Under the pieces are notes generated by a model that searched no databases, had not been told where the DNA came from, and saw nothing but the letters and a program-made list of their open reading frames with translations. A DNA stretch of 64,000 bases from Patellaria atrata CBS 101060 (taxonomy: Eukaryota; Ascomycota; Dothideomycetes; Patellariales; Patellariaceae): NCBI GenBank assembly GCA_010093705.1, contig MU006094.1:84834-148833 (forward strand), written 5' to 3'. Of this stretch, positions 26,072 through 37,390 are shown in pieces; position 1 is the stretch's first letter; every line of letters begins with the position of its first letter. The position numbers and the translations under genes are program-made.

Positions 26072-26645
26072 TTATGATCGCTGCATAGTACATCGTTGAA
26101 GCGCGTCTAGCAACTCTGGTCGGCTCGCCAACGCTGCGGATGCCTGGGCAAAAGTCATCCATTGTCTTGATCTCTTGTTCATCTCTGGCCAGACTTGTTC
26201 TTGCTTCTCCACGGTGGCTTCGAAGAAGTGGTACGCGGCTTTGGGTGCTTGGGTGGAGAGCTGTTCAGGTTTTCGTTGCTCCGCTATGGTTCCCAGATCG
26301 TATGTGACCCTGACTACTATCCCTGCTTCCTCCCAGGCTTCCCGACAGGCAGCATCTTGTGCTGTAGCTTCGTCGGTTTCCCAACCACCTTTGGGGAGGA
26401 CCCAGCCTCCACGACGAGTGGACTGGATAAGGAGAACGTAATACTTGTCGGCTGATAGAGGAACAATGCCCGCAACGAGGCGTTCACCGTTAGGCCCATA
26501 ACCTATGTAACCGATCAGCCCCACAGATTTTCAATCATATCGATTTTGATGAATTTTTAGGAGAGTTCATCTGGGTCTCGTGATCAAACTTACGCTGGTT
26601 ATTCCTCCCCGTTCGCGCCTCCATTGAGCGTTCTTGTTGCGCCAT
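26072..26645 (-). CDS. DDP1: Nudix hydrolase, diphosphoinositol polyphosphate / diadenosine polyphosphate type
   Basis: Exons 26645-26594 and 26502-26072 (91-nt intron, GTAAGT donor, CATAG acceptor) give 160 aa. A complete Nudix box (GX5EX7REUXEEXGU) is present at about residues 55-77 (GGWETDEATAQDAACREAWEEAGI spans more than the core: G-x5-E, REAWEEAG). It is preceded by STRRGGWVLPKGG, typical of the DIPP/Aps1/Ddp1 subgroup. These enzymes cleave inositol pyrophosphates, diadenosine polyphosphates and, in yeast, polyphosphate. The acidic Mg-binding Glu residues of REAWEE are intact. The C-terminus (MTFAQASAALASRPELLDAL) matches the fungal subgroup. The short N-terminus (MAQQERSMEARTGRNNQR) has no signal. 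It is divergent from ATE1. The subgroup call is by resemblance; the Nudix fold itself is certain. Confidence 0.92.
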
Positions 26646-27910
26646 GAGTGAACCTTGAGTATCAGGTATGTGCCGTGGTAGCGAGAATAATATGACAGCT
26701 TTTCAACACTTTTACCAACGTTTCAAGGCTCAAAGGAACAAGCAAATGTGGGAAAGAATGGTTAAACCTTTCGAGTGTCGTCTGGAGAAGGATAACGGTA
26801 CGTAGCAAACACGATCAAGGTGAATTAGCACTTGTGGGAGGTTAATGCGAGATGATATAGGTGAAAAGGTAAAATCGAGGTGACAGCCTTCAGTCCCGCG
26901 GGGGACAGAGGGGCTGAAGGGATTTGGATGACCTTGAGAGGTAAGAGGAGTAAGGCATCGTGACAGGAGTGTTGTTTAGTAGTGGATGAGGGTGGAAAAA
27001 AAAAATTGGCTGGGCTCTAAAAATGTCGTCCGGCGGAAGAGCCAAAGCATCAAGCGATTCAAGCCAATTCTTTCCCAGCTCAACCTGTCTCCCGATAGGC
27101 GCCAAGGGAAGACTTTCCGCACATGCGCATGTATTGTGTGCCTTAACGAGCATCTGAAAGACAGAATAATAATGACACGAATGCAGAATGCAGATTGCAG
27201 AATGACTATGGTACAGGCTACAGTGCAGATTGCCTGGGAGAAGGCTACACCGCGGCCGTTTTGCTTTGTTGGTTTTTTATGTGGGTGAGCTGACGATTTG
27301 ACATATCAAATGGCCGACTCCCTGGGAGAGACGCCTGATCTACAACCAGTCCGTACAATCAATTCACTGCAATATGCCCAGCTATCTGCCAGTTTTCCCC
27401 AAGAGAGGTCTAAGAATGACGTTCCTGCGTGGGATGAGCACATGGAGGAGCGAGTTCTTCTGCAGAGTCATCCCCGTCGTCACCAGACGGTTGTCAGCAG
27501 AATTCACCGTTTGTCTGCTTTATTATATTGTCTTCTTCAAGTACATGCTGCAAAGGCTGCATTCTTTAAACCAAACATAGTCAGACTTGGTGGGGAAACC
27601 CTACCAGGCAAGAGGGAAAACACCCCTTCCTTCCTTCCCAAAGGATCCCTTCTGCAGCCACGAGAACTGCACGCAATTGTTCCCGTCACTACCTCATCTG
27701 CAGCTTTAAACAGACGTCTTCTTTTGTCTGTTTCATCTTTTCATCTTCAATATCTGAACCCTTCTTCATCTTCATCTTCTCCTACTCGACGATTCTCGTA
27801 CCAAGTTCTCATCGCTTGTCTCGGCGACGGCTATTGAAATACACAACACCCCACCCCACTATCACTCCATCAAGTGCCCTGCCTTTTCTCTGCCTTCCCA
27901 CGCTTAAGTC
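26646..27910. other. Divergent promoter region of the Nudix gene and ATE1
   Basis: The ATE1 side (27700-27900) is CT-rich with CTTCATCTTC runs, as is common in fungal leaders. A 179-codon plus frame at 27298-27837 ends just before ATE1 and has no protein-like features. Confidence 0.6.
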
Positions 27911-30010
27911 ATGCAGACCCCCGCTAAAGCAGTTCCTTTTCTCACACCTGTCGGTATGTTTCACCTTCCAGTAATTTTCCTCCGTTTCGGCCCGTGGTGA
28001 TCTGGCTGGTTCGCATCTATCCCGCTATTAGGACCTAGTATAGATCCATGTGCTTCAACTACTGACCGATAACTAACATATTCTGCTCTTCTTCTTTAGG
28101 CTACCAGTCGGGACCATGTGGATATTGTAAAGAGAAAAACTCCAGTCAGAGAACCCCCAACTCTCGTGCGTTAGCACCAACTATCTCAACTCATATATCT
28201 CCATGGTGGATTGTTTGTTGCCTGCACCACTTGAAATACTATCTCCATTCATCTATTCGTAAAGCGATCATACTCAATGGTGGAACGTTCCTATTTTTAC
28301 TCTTTGTAGTTGCACATTCGTTTAGTTGACGTTCTTTTTCATGCTACACGATTGGTCTACGCCTATTGTTCCCTACAAGCCAATATAACTGTACTTCGGC
28401 TTGGCAAAATGGCTTGTTATACTCGAGTTTCTTTCCCGCGGATGAATTTCAATTTTGAGAGGTGATGAGTCTCAATATATCATTCTGATTTTATGTCCTC
28501 TCAGGTGCACAATATTACGCACGGTCTAAAATACTTGACGTCGATCAGTATCAGTCTCTTATAGATCGAGGATGGAGAAGGTAAGTGACTTCAATGTCTC
28601 AGTCCCGAGTCTTACGTGCAATCCCCACGTTCCCTGCATTAGTCTTCAAATAATTAATTAGGATCTTCTTTCTTTATTAGGTCTGGCTCGCTGCTTTACA
28701 AACCTGACTTACACAGGACATGTTGCCCACACTACACTATACGGTAGGTAGTACAGCGGAGATGTTTGAGCAAAGTCTAATCTAAACTAGTCTTCCCGGT
28801 GCATTGTTGCAGACCACGAGAGATCAAAGACAAGCACTCCATCGGTGGAATAAATTTGTCACAGGAGAGATATTTTTGAAAGAAAATGCAAAGCTACACC
28901 CCAAGAGCAAAGAGTGCGCATAACATCATTGGCTTAAAAATGCCATCCCTCATCCACGATCAAAACTGATGAATTACTCAAAGGGAGAAGGCTCGCCAGA
29001 GAAATCAATTCGATCTACTCGACGCTATTCATGCCAGCGAGTATGATAGGCTACTCAGACCCCCAGAGCCGGCCCATAAATTTGAGGTTTCTCTCGAACC
29101 GGACGATTTCACTCTAGAAAAGTACAACCTGTACGTTGATTATCAAATGAATGTTCATCATGACAAGAGATCAAGCCTTTCCCCACAGCAGTTCCGAAAT
29201 TTTCTCTGCTCATCACCTCTTCGGAGAAGTATTCGCCAGGTTGACGGTCGAACACAGAAACTGGGCAGCTTCCACCAGTGTTACCGTCTTGATGGTCGTC
29301 TAATTGCCATGAGTGTTCTAGATCTTCTGCCTCATAGTGTCAGTGGCGTCTACTTCGTCTATCACAATGATTTCGAGAAGTGGAGTTTTGGAAAGCTGAG
29401 TGCCCTACGAGAAGCCGCATTAGCAGTAGAAGGAGGTTACCAGTATTACTACATGGGTTATTACATACACTCATGTGTTAAGATGAGGTACAAGGGCGAT
29501 TACAAACCCCAGTATGTTCTCGATCCTGAGACATACAGCTGGAATCTTTTCGATGATGAACTTCGAGAGCTTCTGAACTCGAAACCATATGTCTCATTAT
29601 CCCGCGAGGGTCGTATTTCCGAAAGCGGCACGTCAGATTTTGAAGAGATCAAATATCCATCTGCTGAGGATGCAGCCACTGCAGTCTACGGTGGTTTGTC
29701 GACGTTACTCCTCGAAGTTCCAGGGGTTTTGACTGTTGAACAAATGTCGCGGGAGATTGATTTGGACTCCATATATCTGACTATTGATGGTAAAGATGTG
29801 AATTTGATGGAGGTGAGTAGTTCTCTCGTTAGCTTGGCTTTCTCTCACGCTACGAACTTTGGAGCGTGTCCTTGACTATTATTCTAGAATCTGATCAAGT
29901 GGGAAGAAGGCTCCATACTGGATACCCATACCCTCAAAGGGCTTGTTGGAGAATTTGCTGCTTGGGTTGGTCCGGAGGTAGCGAACGAAATGATTGTCAA
30001 ACTTAGATGA
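27911..30010 (+). CDS. ATE1: Arginyl-tRNA--protein transferase ATE1
   Basis: Seven exons: 27911-27953, 28100-28165, 28505-28580, 28681-28743, 28821(?)-28913, 28984-29812 and 29888-30010; about 430 aa. ATE1 transfers Arg from Arg-tRNA to N-terminal Asp/Glu (and oxidised Cys) as the last mark of the Arg/N-degron pathway. The conserved Cys of the family are present: CGYC at residues 21-24 and the CC pair of CCPHYTIR at 76-77, reported to bind an Fe-S cluster. The catalytic C-terminal domain holds LGSFHQCYRLDGRLIA, SGVYFVYHNDFE and YYMGYYIHSC..MRYKGDY. The junction into exon 5 is uncertain: the natural CAG acceptor at 28810-28812 would shift frame, while a GAG acceptor 8 nt later keeps it. All other junctions agree in phase. 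Confidence 0.93.
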
Positions 30011-31145
30011 TCACGCTCTCATAAAAATATATAATATTGGTCGAATGATGACAACTACTCCGCCTTGCAGCTTACAATCCTAGAGTCATGCTACTGCTTC
30101 TTTACTCTTTTTATGCTGCGCCGTTGATTATTGATTAGCCGCGTTGATAGATACTCTAATGCCTTGTGTGTGGTTCTATCATATCATTTTGTTTACTCCA
30201 AGTCTCACCCTCACCAACTACTCTCGTCTATGGGAAACCACCACAGTACAATGTGGATGTTGTTGGAAAGTGAACATATTTCCAACCTTCGTCGGTGTGA
30301 ACCAAGCTCAACCAACACTTCAGCTTTAAAAAGTCTTCTCTTTTACTCTGCACTTACGGCTTATATCCCAGCAATATGTATAGCGCATTGAGCTGCAAGG
30401 TATTTCTTCCTGAGCTCGAGAAAGGTATGTACAATTAGTGTGTGAAAGACCAATAAAAAAAGAAAAAAAGAAAAAGTAGCTGAATGTCCCTAGGCTCATC
30501 TTATATACTCTCTGAAATGAAAAAAATAATAATAAAATAAAACAGTTCCCACCGGCTCCTGTGAGCGGCGTGGTACTTCTGCTTGAGGGGATTATTCCCC
30601 CTCTAAGGTTCGAGACACTGGACGTGTTGGTGTTTTGGCCTGATCGGTATGGTGGGGGTTTCCCACCACTAGGCCACAGGTCTCTGGGATATGAAAGCCA
30701 GTTACGGTTTGTTTGCTTATAGGCTGTAGGGGGAAATCACGTGTTGGGGGTGTTCGGGACGAGCCATGGTGACCGGTATATCTACACTAGTGATACACTG
30801 ATACAATCATCATCTTCAGTAAGTCAAGAAACATTTATCAATCATACAAGAAGCAAAGGGTAAAAGTTGCACAAGATCACACTCGGATAATCTTTTCTCA
30901 TTCACTACCACAAATCATATAATAGGATAAGTTAATCTGCAGAAATGTAAAAGATTGGGTATAAAAACATCCACACTCTTCCCGGTAGGTAATAACTCTA
31001 CAACGCCCATACCTTGCACTTCTATATCACTGATTCTTTATACAGATGAAGTCAAAATCAATATTGAAGGAAAGCCCAGTCATCCCATCTCAGAACCTCC
31101 ATAGTCTTCCCATCCCTTGTACCTCCATACACAGGATACTTCGCC
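30011..31145. other. Intergenic region 3' of ATE1
   Basis: AT-rich flanks with A-rich runs at 30455-30545 surround a GC-rich, hairpin-rich island (30541-30760, listed separately). No protein gene is supported. Confidence 0.6.
30541..30760. other. Hairpin-rich GC island, possible non-coding RNA
   Basis: This GC-rich block sits in A-rich DNA. It holds GAGGGG..CCCCTC (about 30586-30604) and TGGTGGG-ggttt-CCCACCA (about 30650-30668) nested in a GGCCT..AGGCC outer arm. It does not fold as a tRNA: the GGTTCGA present has no pairing T stem around it. I could not match it to 5S rRNA, SRP RNA or RNase P RNA by eye. Confidence 0.3.
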
Positions 31146-31847
31146 TCATCGTGCCGTGTTCTCATATCCCGCCACGGAGTACATTTGCTCCCGTCTACGA
31201 CAGCCCATACCACGAGTCGCTGCTTCGTATGAAGGAGGTGGGCTGTCCGGAAGCTCAAGATAAGCCGGAACTGCCGTCGAAGCCGAAGCCGAAGCCGAAG
31301 TTGACCTGGATGGACCATCGCGAACACCAGCGAGCTCATTCCAAAACTCAGTCGAACCGCTAGCATACTGAGCATCATCATCGAAATCCTGCAAGTCGAG
31401 CAGTTCCGGATCAATTTCTGGAAGCAGGAGGCGTACGGGTAAGCCGGTCATGTACATGCCGATATCCCATCGCCAGACCAGAGGTCCATCGGCATCATAT
31501 CCCATGAGCGAGTAGCCACGCGGTCGAGACAGTCTCCGCATCTCCAGATCGTTGTGCATGTTTACGTAGACCCTGATCACGTGGTCGCGGGAAATGATAC
31601 CTTGTTTCCCGAAGCATGGATGGAGGTCTTTCAGTTCGTGCCCTCGACAATGGCGGTTGTGGTTACATGACCAAATACCCTGTGCTGACGGCTGCAACGG
31701 GAATACGGGGTTTCGACAGGAGACGTAGCAGTTCGAGGAGCAGAGGCCGCTGTGGAAGAGATGGCTGCACCAGTATTCTTGGGGTAGGTCCTGCGTCACG
31801 ATGGTCCACTCTGGGTTGCAGATGACGGCGGTGTGTGCCATGTCCAT
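31146..31847 (-). CDS. Hypothetical Cys/His-rich protein with PPxY motif
   Basis: A single-exon frame of 233 codons from ATG at 31847. Residues about 25-85 are dense in Cys and His (YWCSHLFHSGLCSSNCYVSC, then CNHNRHCRGHELKDLHPCFG), which may bind metal or form disulfides. There is no clear signal peptide, so a metal-binding role is likelier than a secreted one. A regular middle (DHVIRVYVNMHNDLEMRRL, GPLVWRWDIGMYMTGLPVRL) looks folded. The C-terminus is disordered, with an SASASAS run from GCCGAA-type DNA repeats and a PPPSYE motif near residue 205 that fits the PPxY ligand of WW domains such as Rsp5/Nedd4 ligases. The family is not recognised. A small spliced 5' exon cannot be excluded. Confidence 0.6.
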   Translation of the reverse strand: MDMAHTAVICNPEWTIVTQDLPQEYWCSHLFHSGLCSSNCYVSCRNPVFPLQPSAQGIWSCNHNRHCRGHELKDLHPCFGKQGIISRDHVIRVYVNMHNDLEMRRLSRPRGYSLMGYDADGPLVWRWDIGMYMTGLPVRLLLPEIDPELLDLQDFDDDAQYASGSTEFWNELAGVRDGPSRSTSASASASTAVPAYLELPDSPPPSYEAATRGMGCRRREQMYSVAGYENTAR

Positions 31848-34478
31848 ATCGCCTTGTAAGAGTGCGATATTCTGATGAAGAGTGGGATCTCTCTATGTAA
31901 GACTTGTGGAATGTTGAGAGAATAGAAACGTTGGAGGGTGCAGGAAGTAAGAAGCATATTTATAGTAGAGGATCCAGAATTCCCCTTCGCAACGTACGCC
32001 TGTGTTGTCAGCGTATCTACCATATCGCCCCTTTTTCTTGGTATAGGAGTTTGCAGAGCCTTACAGTGAGGTGTACAGTTACACTAAATCGATTTCGAGA
32101 GTCCAGCACAGAGGAACCCTTCGTACAAGGTCTCGAAGAAGGATATGGCAGCGCTATTTGTACAGCGCAACGGACTTGAAGATCTCGAAACTTGGTATAC
32201 AGCGAATGTTGCGTTGGTCTGGGGTGAAATATAAGCTTTCGGACCATTGACATGACTTGCCCCGCCGTGTAATGCAGCATAGCAAAGACGAGGAGTTACT
32301 TACACCCAACGACTGTCGACTTTTCTCAGTGACGACATACGGGCTCCTTCTAGTACAGCAAATGCGGCGGTGGCCTTAGGCGGAAAGCGTGACTACGTAC
32401 AAACTCGGACCGCTCCGTACAGTACAGTACGGCGTGACACAAGTTAAAAATAGCCGCTACTTCGGCTTCATGGAAACTCCGACAGAAAGTTTGTACGGCT
32501 GGGGACTGTACAACGGATGTTCTCTCGGCATGTTACCTGGGACGTGAAGATGTGCTAGTGCTGTACAAGTACTAGCCGTACGGTATACCTCCCACGGTAT
32601 TTATATCTCATTTGAATAGACCGGCTTTAACTTCGTGTTAACAATCTGTGGTTCCGATCGTGAAACCGGCCCCGAATATCCGTAGATTCTTTAGCGAACG
32701 TTAAGGGAAAGTGGTAGAGTAAAGAGGACTGGGTTGTTGACATCTCTAAGTAGGAGCACGATGCGTGGAGAACTGATGACCTCGGCTAGATCTTGTCCTA
32801 TCTCAACAATAACGATGAAGAAATTTCTCGAATCTTTACCGGAGAGCAGCAACAGGGTCAGGAGCAGCACTCGATTTACCCTTTGCGGTTGAAGGTTTCG
32901 GAGGTTTTGCCATTCTTTCTTGGAGCTTTCACAGCTGTGATGGAAGGTTCAGAAGAAGTTGCTTTCTTTTCCCAGCTTTTAGAGATGAGATGCCTCAATA
33001 TTTGATCCTCGCGGTAACTTTTCCTTAATACAGACAGACTCTGAGCTAAATCCCAACCTGATATTAGACCGGCACTCACTTCATCTCAATCCGGAAAGCG
33101 AACTCTTCTAACTGCATCCGCGGCGCGGCTCGAACTGAGGGGAAGTCATGCAATCCGCCCAGGGCGGTTGAGGAAACGATGACTGTTTACCGGTCCTACT
33201 GCTGTAGTATCGCAGTATCAAATAAATCGGTGCCCACCACCTAGGCACGTCCGACATCGAGGTTACTACAAACGCCCTGGGGACTTCAAAGACACCCATC
33301 CACTTACAGAAAACCTCTAACGCGTGAAAGAATGATTTTAAACACACCTGTACACTCGACCTTCAACCTAAGCAGCACAGCTAATCGACCCCAAAATCCC
33401 CACACGATATGTACGGCCCTGTACGAACGGATCAATAGACGTCTGCGTGTCCAATTGACCTGAGCTAGAGGTCTTGAGTGTAGAACAATGTACGACGATA
33501 GGCCGGACCGTACAGTTCCAACTGCATCCATTCCCGAAAATCCAGAACCAGGGTTGTTGCCAGTTAATGACGTCGCTTTATCGTATACCCGATATTCGGA
33601 GTACCCGCGTGAAGTTCAACGGGGAAAGCATGATAAGGTCCACACCAGCGAGTACTCCGTACAGTAAAGCATAATCATTCAAAGTTGAACCGAGGACACT
33701 GTTCTCTTTACCCCGTATTGGACGACTGCTGATGCGGGGACCCTCCATGTCCGCGAGGGAGACGCTTCCATATTAGCAGAACTAGAAGTTCAAGGTCAAG
33801 CCAAGTTAGAGCTCCGGTCGTCACAACGCGCACTAATGGCTAATAGGGAGTTTTATCTGTATCGATAGACCTAATACGCAGAAGCTATACTAGGAAAACT
33901 CGCTTTATGACTTCCTTCTGGGCTTGCTGATCGAAATATACTACACCGGAAGCAACTGGAAGTACGGGATGCAGATGCACAACTGTATTACTGGCATTTT
34001 TTCACGGTTCATCGCGGTGGAGCTTCGCATGTGTCGCTTCCCAGGGACGGCGAGGAGGACTATAGAACATTGATCGTGCGATGTAGGTTATGCTAAAACC
34101 TGCGTATCGGTTGGAAGTGGAGCTGATGTGTGAGATTAATAACTTCTGAGTCCTTGGATTCTCTGTGCTCCGAACCCCCGTAGAACCGCTTACTGTCAGA
34201 GGTCTCATTTATTTGACTCCCCCTTCCTTTAAGGCACTGTGATGGTCAGGTAAGCATATGAGTGGAAGTAGGCGAAGGGTGATTCTAGAATGAGCAAATT
34301 GTAAACATTCCTATTATATCATCCCTCTTATGCTTAATGTAGATAGTTCCATGTATACCCTATCATTCCCAGCCTCTATCGACCTTCTAAACCTTTAACA
34401 AGAACTGCCCTGAAAACGAACGTAAAATATTTCCCGTTGTAATCTACCTATCACCCCTACCAAAGTCCACCAGACCCC
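31848..34478. other. Intergenic region, 2.6 kb
   Basis: No supportable gene. Short frames occur on both strands without motifs. It contains GTAC-rich palindromic clusters at about 32415-32432 and 32500-32592. Confidence 0.5.
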
Positions 34479-35290
34479 TTAAACAATAGCAATGCATTGA
34501 TACCAATCATCATTCTGATACACACACCCGGTCCCCTTCTCGCAAACAGTGCATCCCTTCCATCCCTTTCCGCCACACTGACCGTACCTTGGTACCGGGC
34601 AGGGTGCCGCTGAAGTGGTGGGTACAGCAGACGATGTCGAGGTCGAGGTTGGTGTTGGCTTTGGAGTAGATGAGGATGAGGGAGGGTAAGGTGGGTAGTG
34701 GCGGGTAGAGGTTGAGGTTGGGGAGGGAGGGGGCATAGAGCTGGAAGTTGATTTGGTTGAGGTTGTGACAGTGGGTGCGTCGCCTTCGACGCATTGGTGA
34801 TAGAATTCTATGAGAGAATGGTAAGATTTTGAGGGGTGGAGATTTATAGCAGTTATGAGGAAGAGACCATAGGGTTATGTTCACTGAGAATTAAATGAAG
34901 CTTTGCTTACCATTCTGCCACTTGCAATACGTGCCCCTTTCACAGACTTTGCAGCCAGTCCAGTTCGCACCACCACATTGATAGTACTTAGGAACGGGGC
35001 ATTTAGTGGTGTTGGGGTCAAATGAGGTAGTTGTGGGTGTGGAGGATGACTTGGTGGAGGTGGAACCGCCGACTGTTACGTATTGAGTCTGGGTAACGAC
35101 AGTGAGGAGCTCTGTGACGACCACTGTAGTGATTGGCATTGCAACACCTTGCGCTGGGATCTGATTTGAGCCAGATTAGCGAAGGCGTATTGTATGGAAA
35201 GGTCATAGCTCGAATGCAAAGAATACATACAGCAGTAGCGCCCTGGAGAAGGACCGCCACCCCAGCAAGAGAGAGGAGTAATGTATTCAT
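34479..35290 (-). CDS. Small secreted protein with two CBM1 domains
   Basis: Exons 35290-35231, 35160-34911 and 34807-34479 give 212 aa. Exon 1 is exactly a 20-residue signal peptide (MNTLLLSLAGVAVLLQGATA). Then come a Val/Thr-rich segment, a first CBM1 (residues about 74-110, CPVPKYYQCGG..WTGCKVCERG..C), a Thr/Ser/Pro linker of about 60 residues likely to be O-glycosylated, and a second CBM1 (about 173-209, CPVPRYGQCGG..WKGCTVCEKG..C, ending NDDWYQC). Each module has six Cys. CBM1 binds cellulose or chitin. There is no catalytic domain, so a binding, scaffolding or wall-shielding role is inferred. A TATAAAAG box lies 100 bp upstream. The second intron splits the first CBM1 just before its last Cys. 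Confidence 0.9.
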
Positions 35291-37390
35291 TTCTATAATT
35301 GCCACAGAAGGGAATTTTAAAGAATGAGAATGAGAGTGAATGTTAATGATAACTCAAGAAATCAACTTTCCTGGAGCTGCTCTGAAGCCCTTTTATAGAG
35401 AGGAACTCCGAAGGCTTTCTAAAAATGGCCATCATGAAGCAACAGCCTGAATAGATCGAATATCATTCTAGAATGGTGGATGGAACTATGCCCAGAGTCC
35501 GTAGATGTTCTAGCTATCCGTATCGCAAAAGCATCCAAATTCGTATGTATGCAAGCCGAAAATCTCTAGATAGACGGAGTGGGGACTAAAATGTTCGACG
35601 CACTAGCTAGACTCTCACCACTCGGCATCGTCCATATTGTGGCTGGCAAAAACATATTCCGCACGACAGTGACAAATGGTCCTTCGCGCCGATAGAAGAA
35701 AACATGTTAGAGTACAGCGATGACGAACAGTCGCGATAGTGTAATGTTACGGCTGAGTAACGTTCACATTACGGTCTCACCTTCTGGAAATACGATATAT
35801 CAGAAAGCCAAAGGTAATTCCTTCCGGGATGCGATCTCGGTTTTCCATGAGTTTGGTTTGATCAACTGCATTTGGTAGCGGTAATATGACAGGGGTACCT
35901 TGAGTCGTTCAAAGCGGTAATCTGCCGACAGGGAATAGGCCGCTTACCTTCGATGCTAGTAAGATTCTTTAAATGAACTGTACTCGATGTGTATCAAGAC
36001 TATATGAAACACAATCACTGAGAATAATCCGACGGAAGACTCAATGCAGTCTCGTACTTACTTCGTCTAAATTCACTCCAAAAATAGGCTCCTATGATAA
36101 CGCTAACACCTGTGGCTGACATCCCTAAGACCGAACAAATTGAACAACCAGCGCGAAAGAGAGATATTCCACGTTCACGAAGATATGAGTGCTAAGATAT
36201 ACCCGGAGATTACTGCCATGCACAGATCTAACCCGACTGTCTGGATTCAGAATGTCATAGAACCCCAATATCCGGTTCTGAACAAGGGAGAGATCATCAC
36301 AACCCGTTCCGGCCTTGGAAAAAATTATTCTTGAATATTTCGGGCATGACACCCAAGAAATCGAGACACGGAAGACCCTTACCGGACGGAAGCAGTAATC
36401 TTTCATCTATACATGCTCGCTAAAGAACGGGATCTTCCTAGAAAAAGTGTTTTTTTTACGAGCACTTGCGATTGCAATCAATAAGCCGAGAAGAAAGGTC
36501 AGCACGATAAGGAACCAGAGGCAATTAGATGAGATGTTCGAAATGTAAAGAACGAAAATCGGAATCCAGCCGAATTATCCGTAGAGGGATCCGCCAAGAT
36601 GATGTCCATGAAATATAGGAAAGATATGCTTATTTTAGGAATAGAAGAATATGTACTAAAGTCGAATACGAAAAGTATACTCAGACAGAAAAAGATCGTA
36701 CTCTAGTTTCCATTACATTGACAATATTCCAGTAAGCGTACTGAGAGAGAATGAAACACTGATATCTGCTCTCCGTAGTTTACATGATATGAAGAGTAAA
36801 CTTCCTTCCGTTACTTATGTGTGAATTCTATTATCAACAGCTTTCTCTTGCTGGAAGCTCTGATGGGAAGTAAACCTGCTATGAGCCTATTTGCTTGGTG
36901 GAAGCCTTACCAACCGGATAAGTTTGTAGACTGATGTAATTGGACTACTATAGCGATACGCAGCCAAGGTAATATGTCCTATAAGTCAGTCTTTTACTTG
37001 CACAGCATGAATCTCTCGCTCATTCCGTAGACTTGCTACTTTGCTCAATCCAGTCACCAAAGTAGTTGAAGGCGGTGAAATGATCTCACGTAGAATGCTG
37101 TATTAAACAATTGAAAAATCATGTCAGATTAGTATAGCCTAAGAGCTCAAATGGACGGTCTGAGGGATGTAATATGCAGAACGCAATGGAAACGAGAGGT
37201 GATGTTGATGTGGAGCGCGTCCAGCCCCTGTTCGCCAACATGTTGAGCTCCGAACAATTGCCGGTTATATTGATGAGTGAGCATCCACAACGCGCCCACA
37301 GCTCTAGCAATTTATATTCCTTCTAGCTCCGCTTCTCTGAGATTGCTCCTTTGACAATTGACGTTGGTGTATTCTGCACGCAATCAAAGC
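35291..37390. other. Intergenic region between the CBM1 gene and TSC13
   Basis: This 2.1 kb lies between divergent genes. The 36100-37000 part is AT-rich with no credible coding frame. No repeat family was recognised. Confidence 0.55.
35390..35397 (-). promoter_or_regulatory. TATA box of the CBM1 gene
   Basis: TATAAAAG on the minus strand, about 100 bp upstream of the ATG at 35290. A strong TATA box fits an inducible secreted-protein gene. Confidence 0.55.

Noticed and set aside
27298-27837. 179-codon plus-strand frame upstream of ATE1
   Set aside because: It has no motif, is rich in CT-derived Ser/Leu, and ends in the ATE1 leader region; it is best read as 5' flank.
30590-30640. Possible tRNA, because GGTTCGA is present
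   Set aside because: The bases around the T-loop-like motif do not pair and no acceptor or anticodon stem can be drawn.
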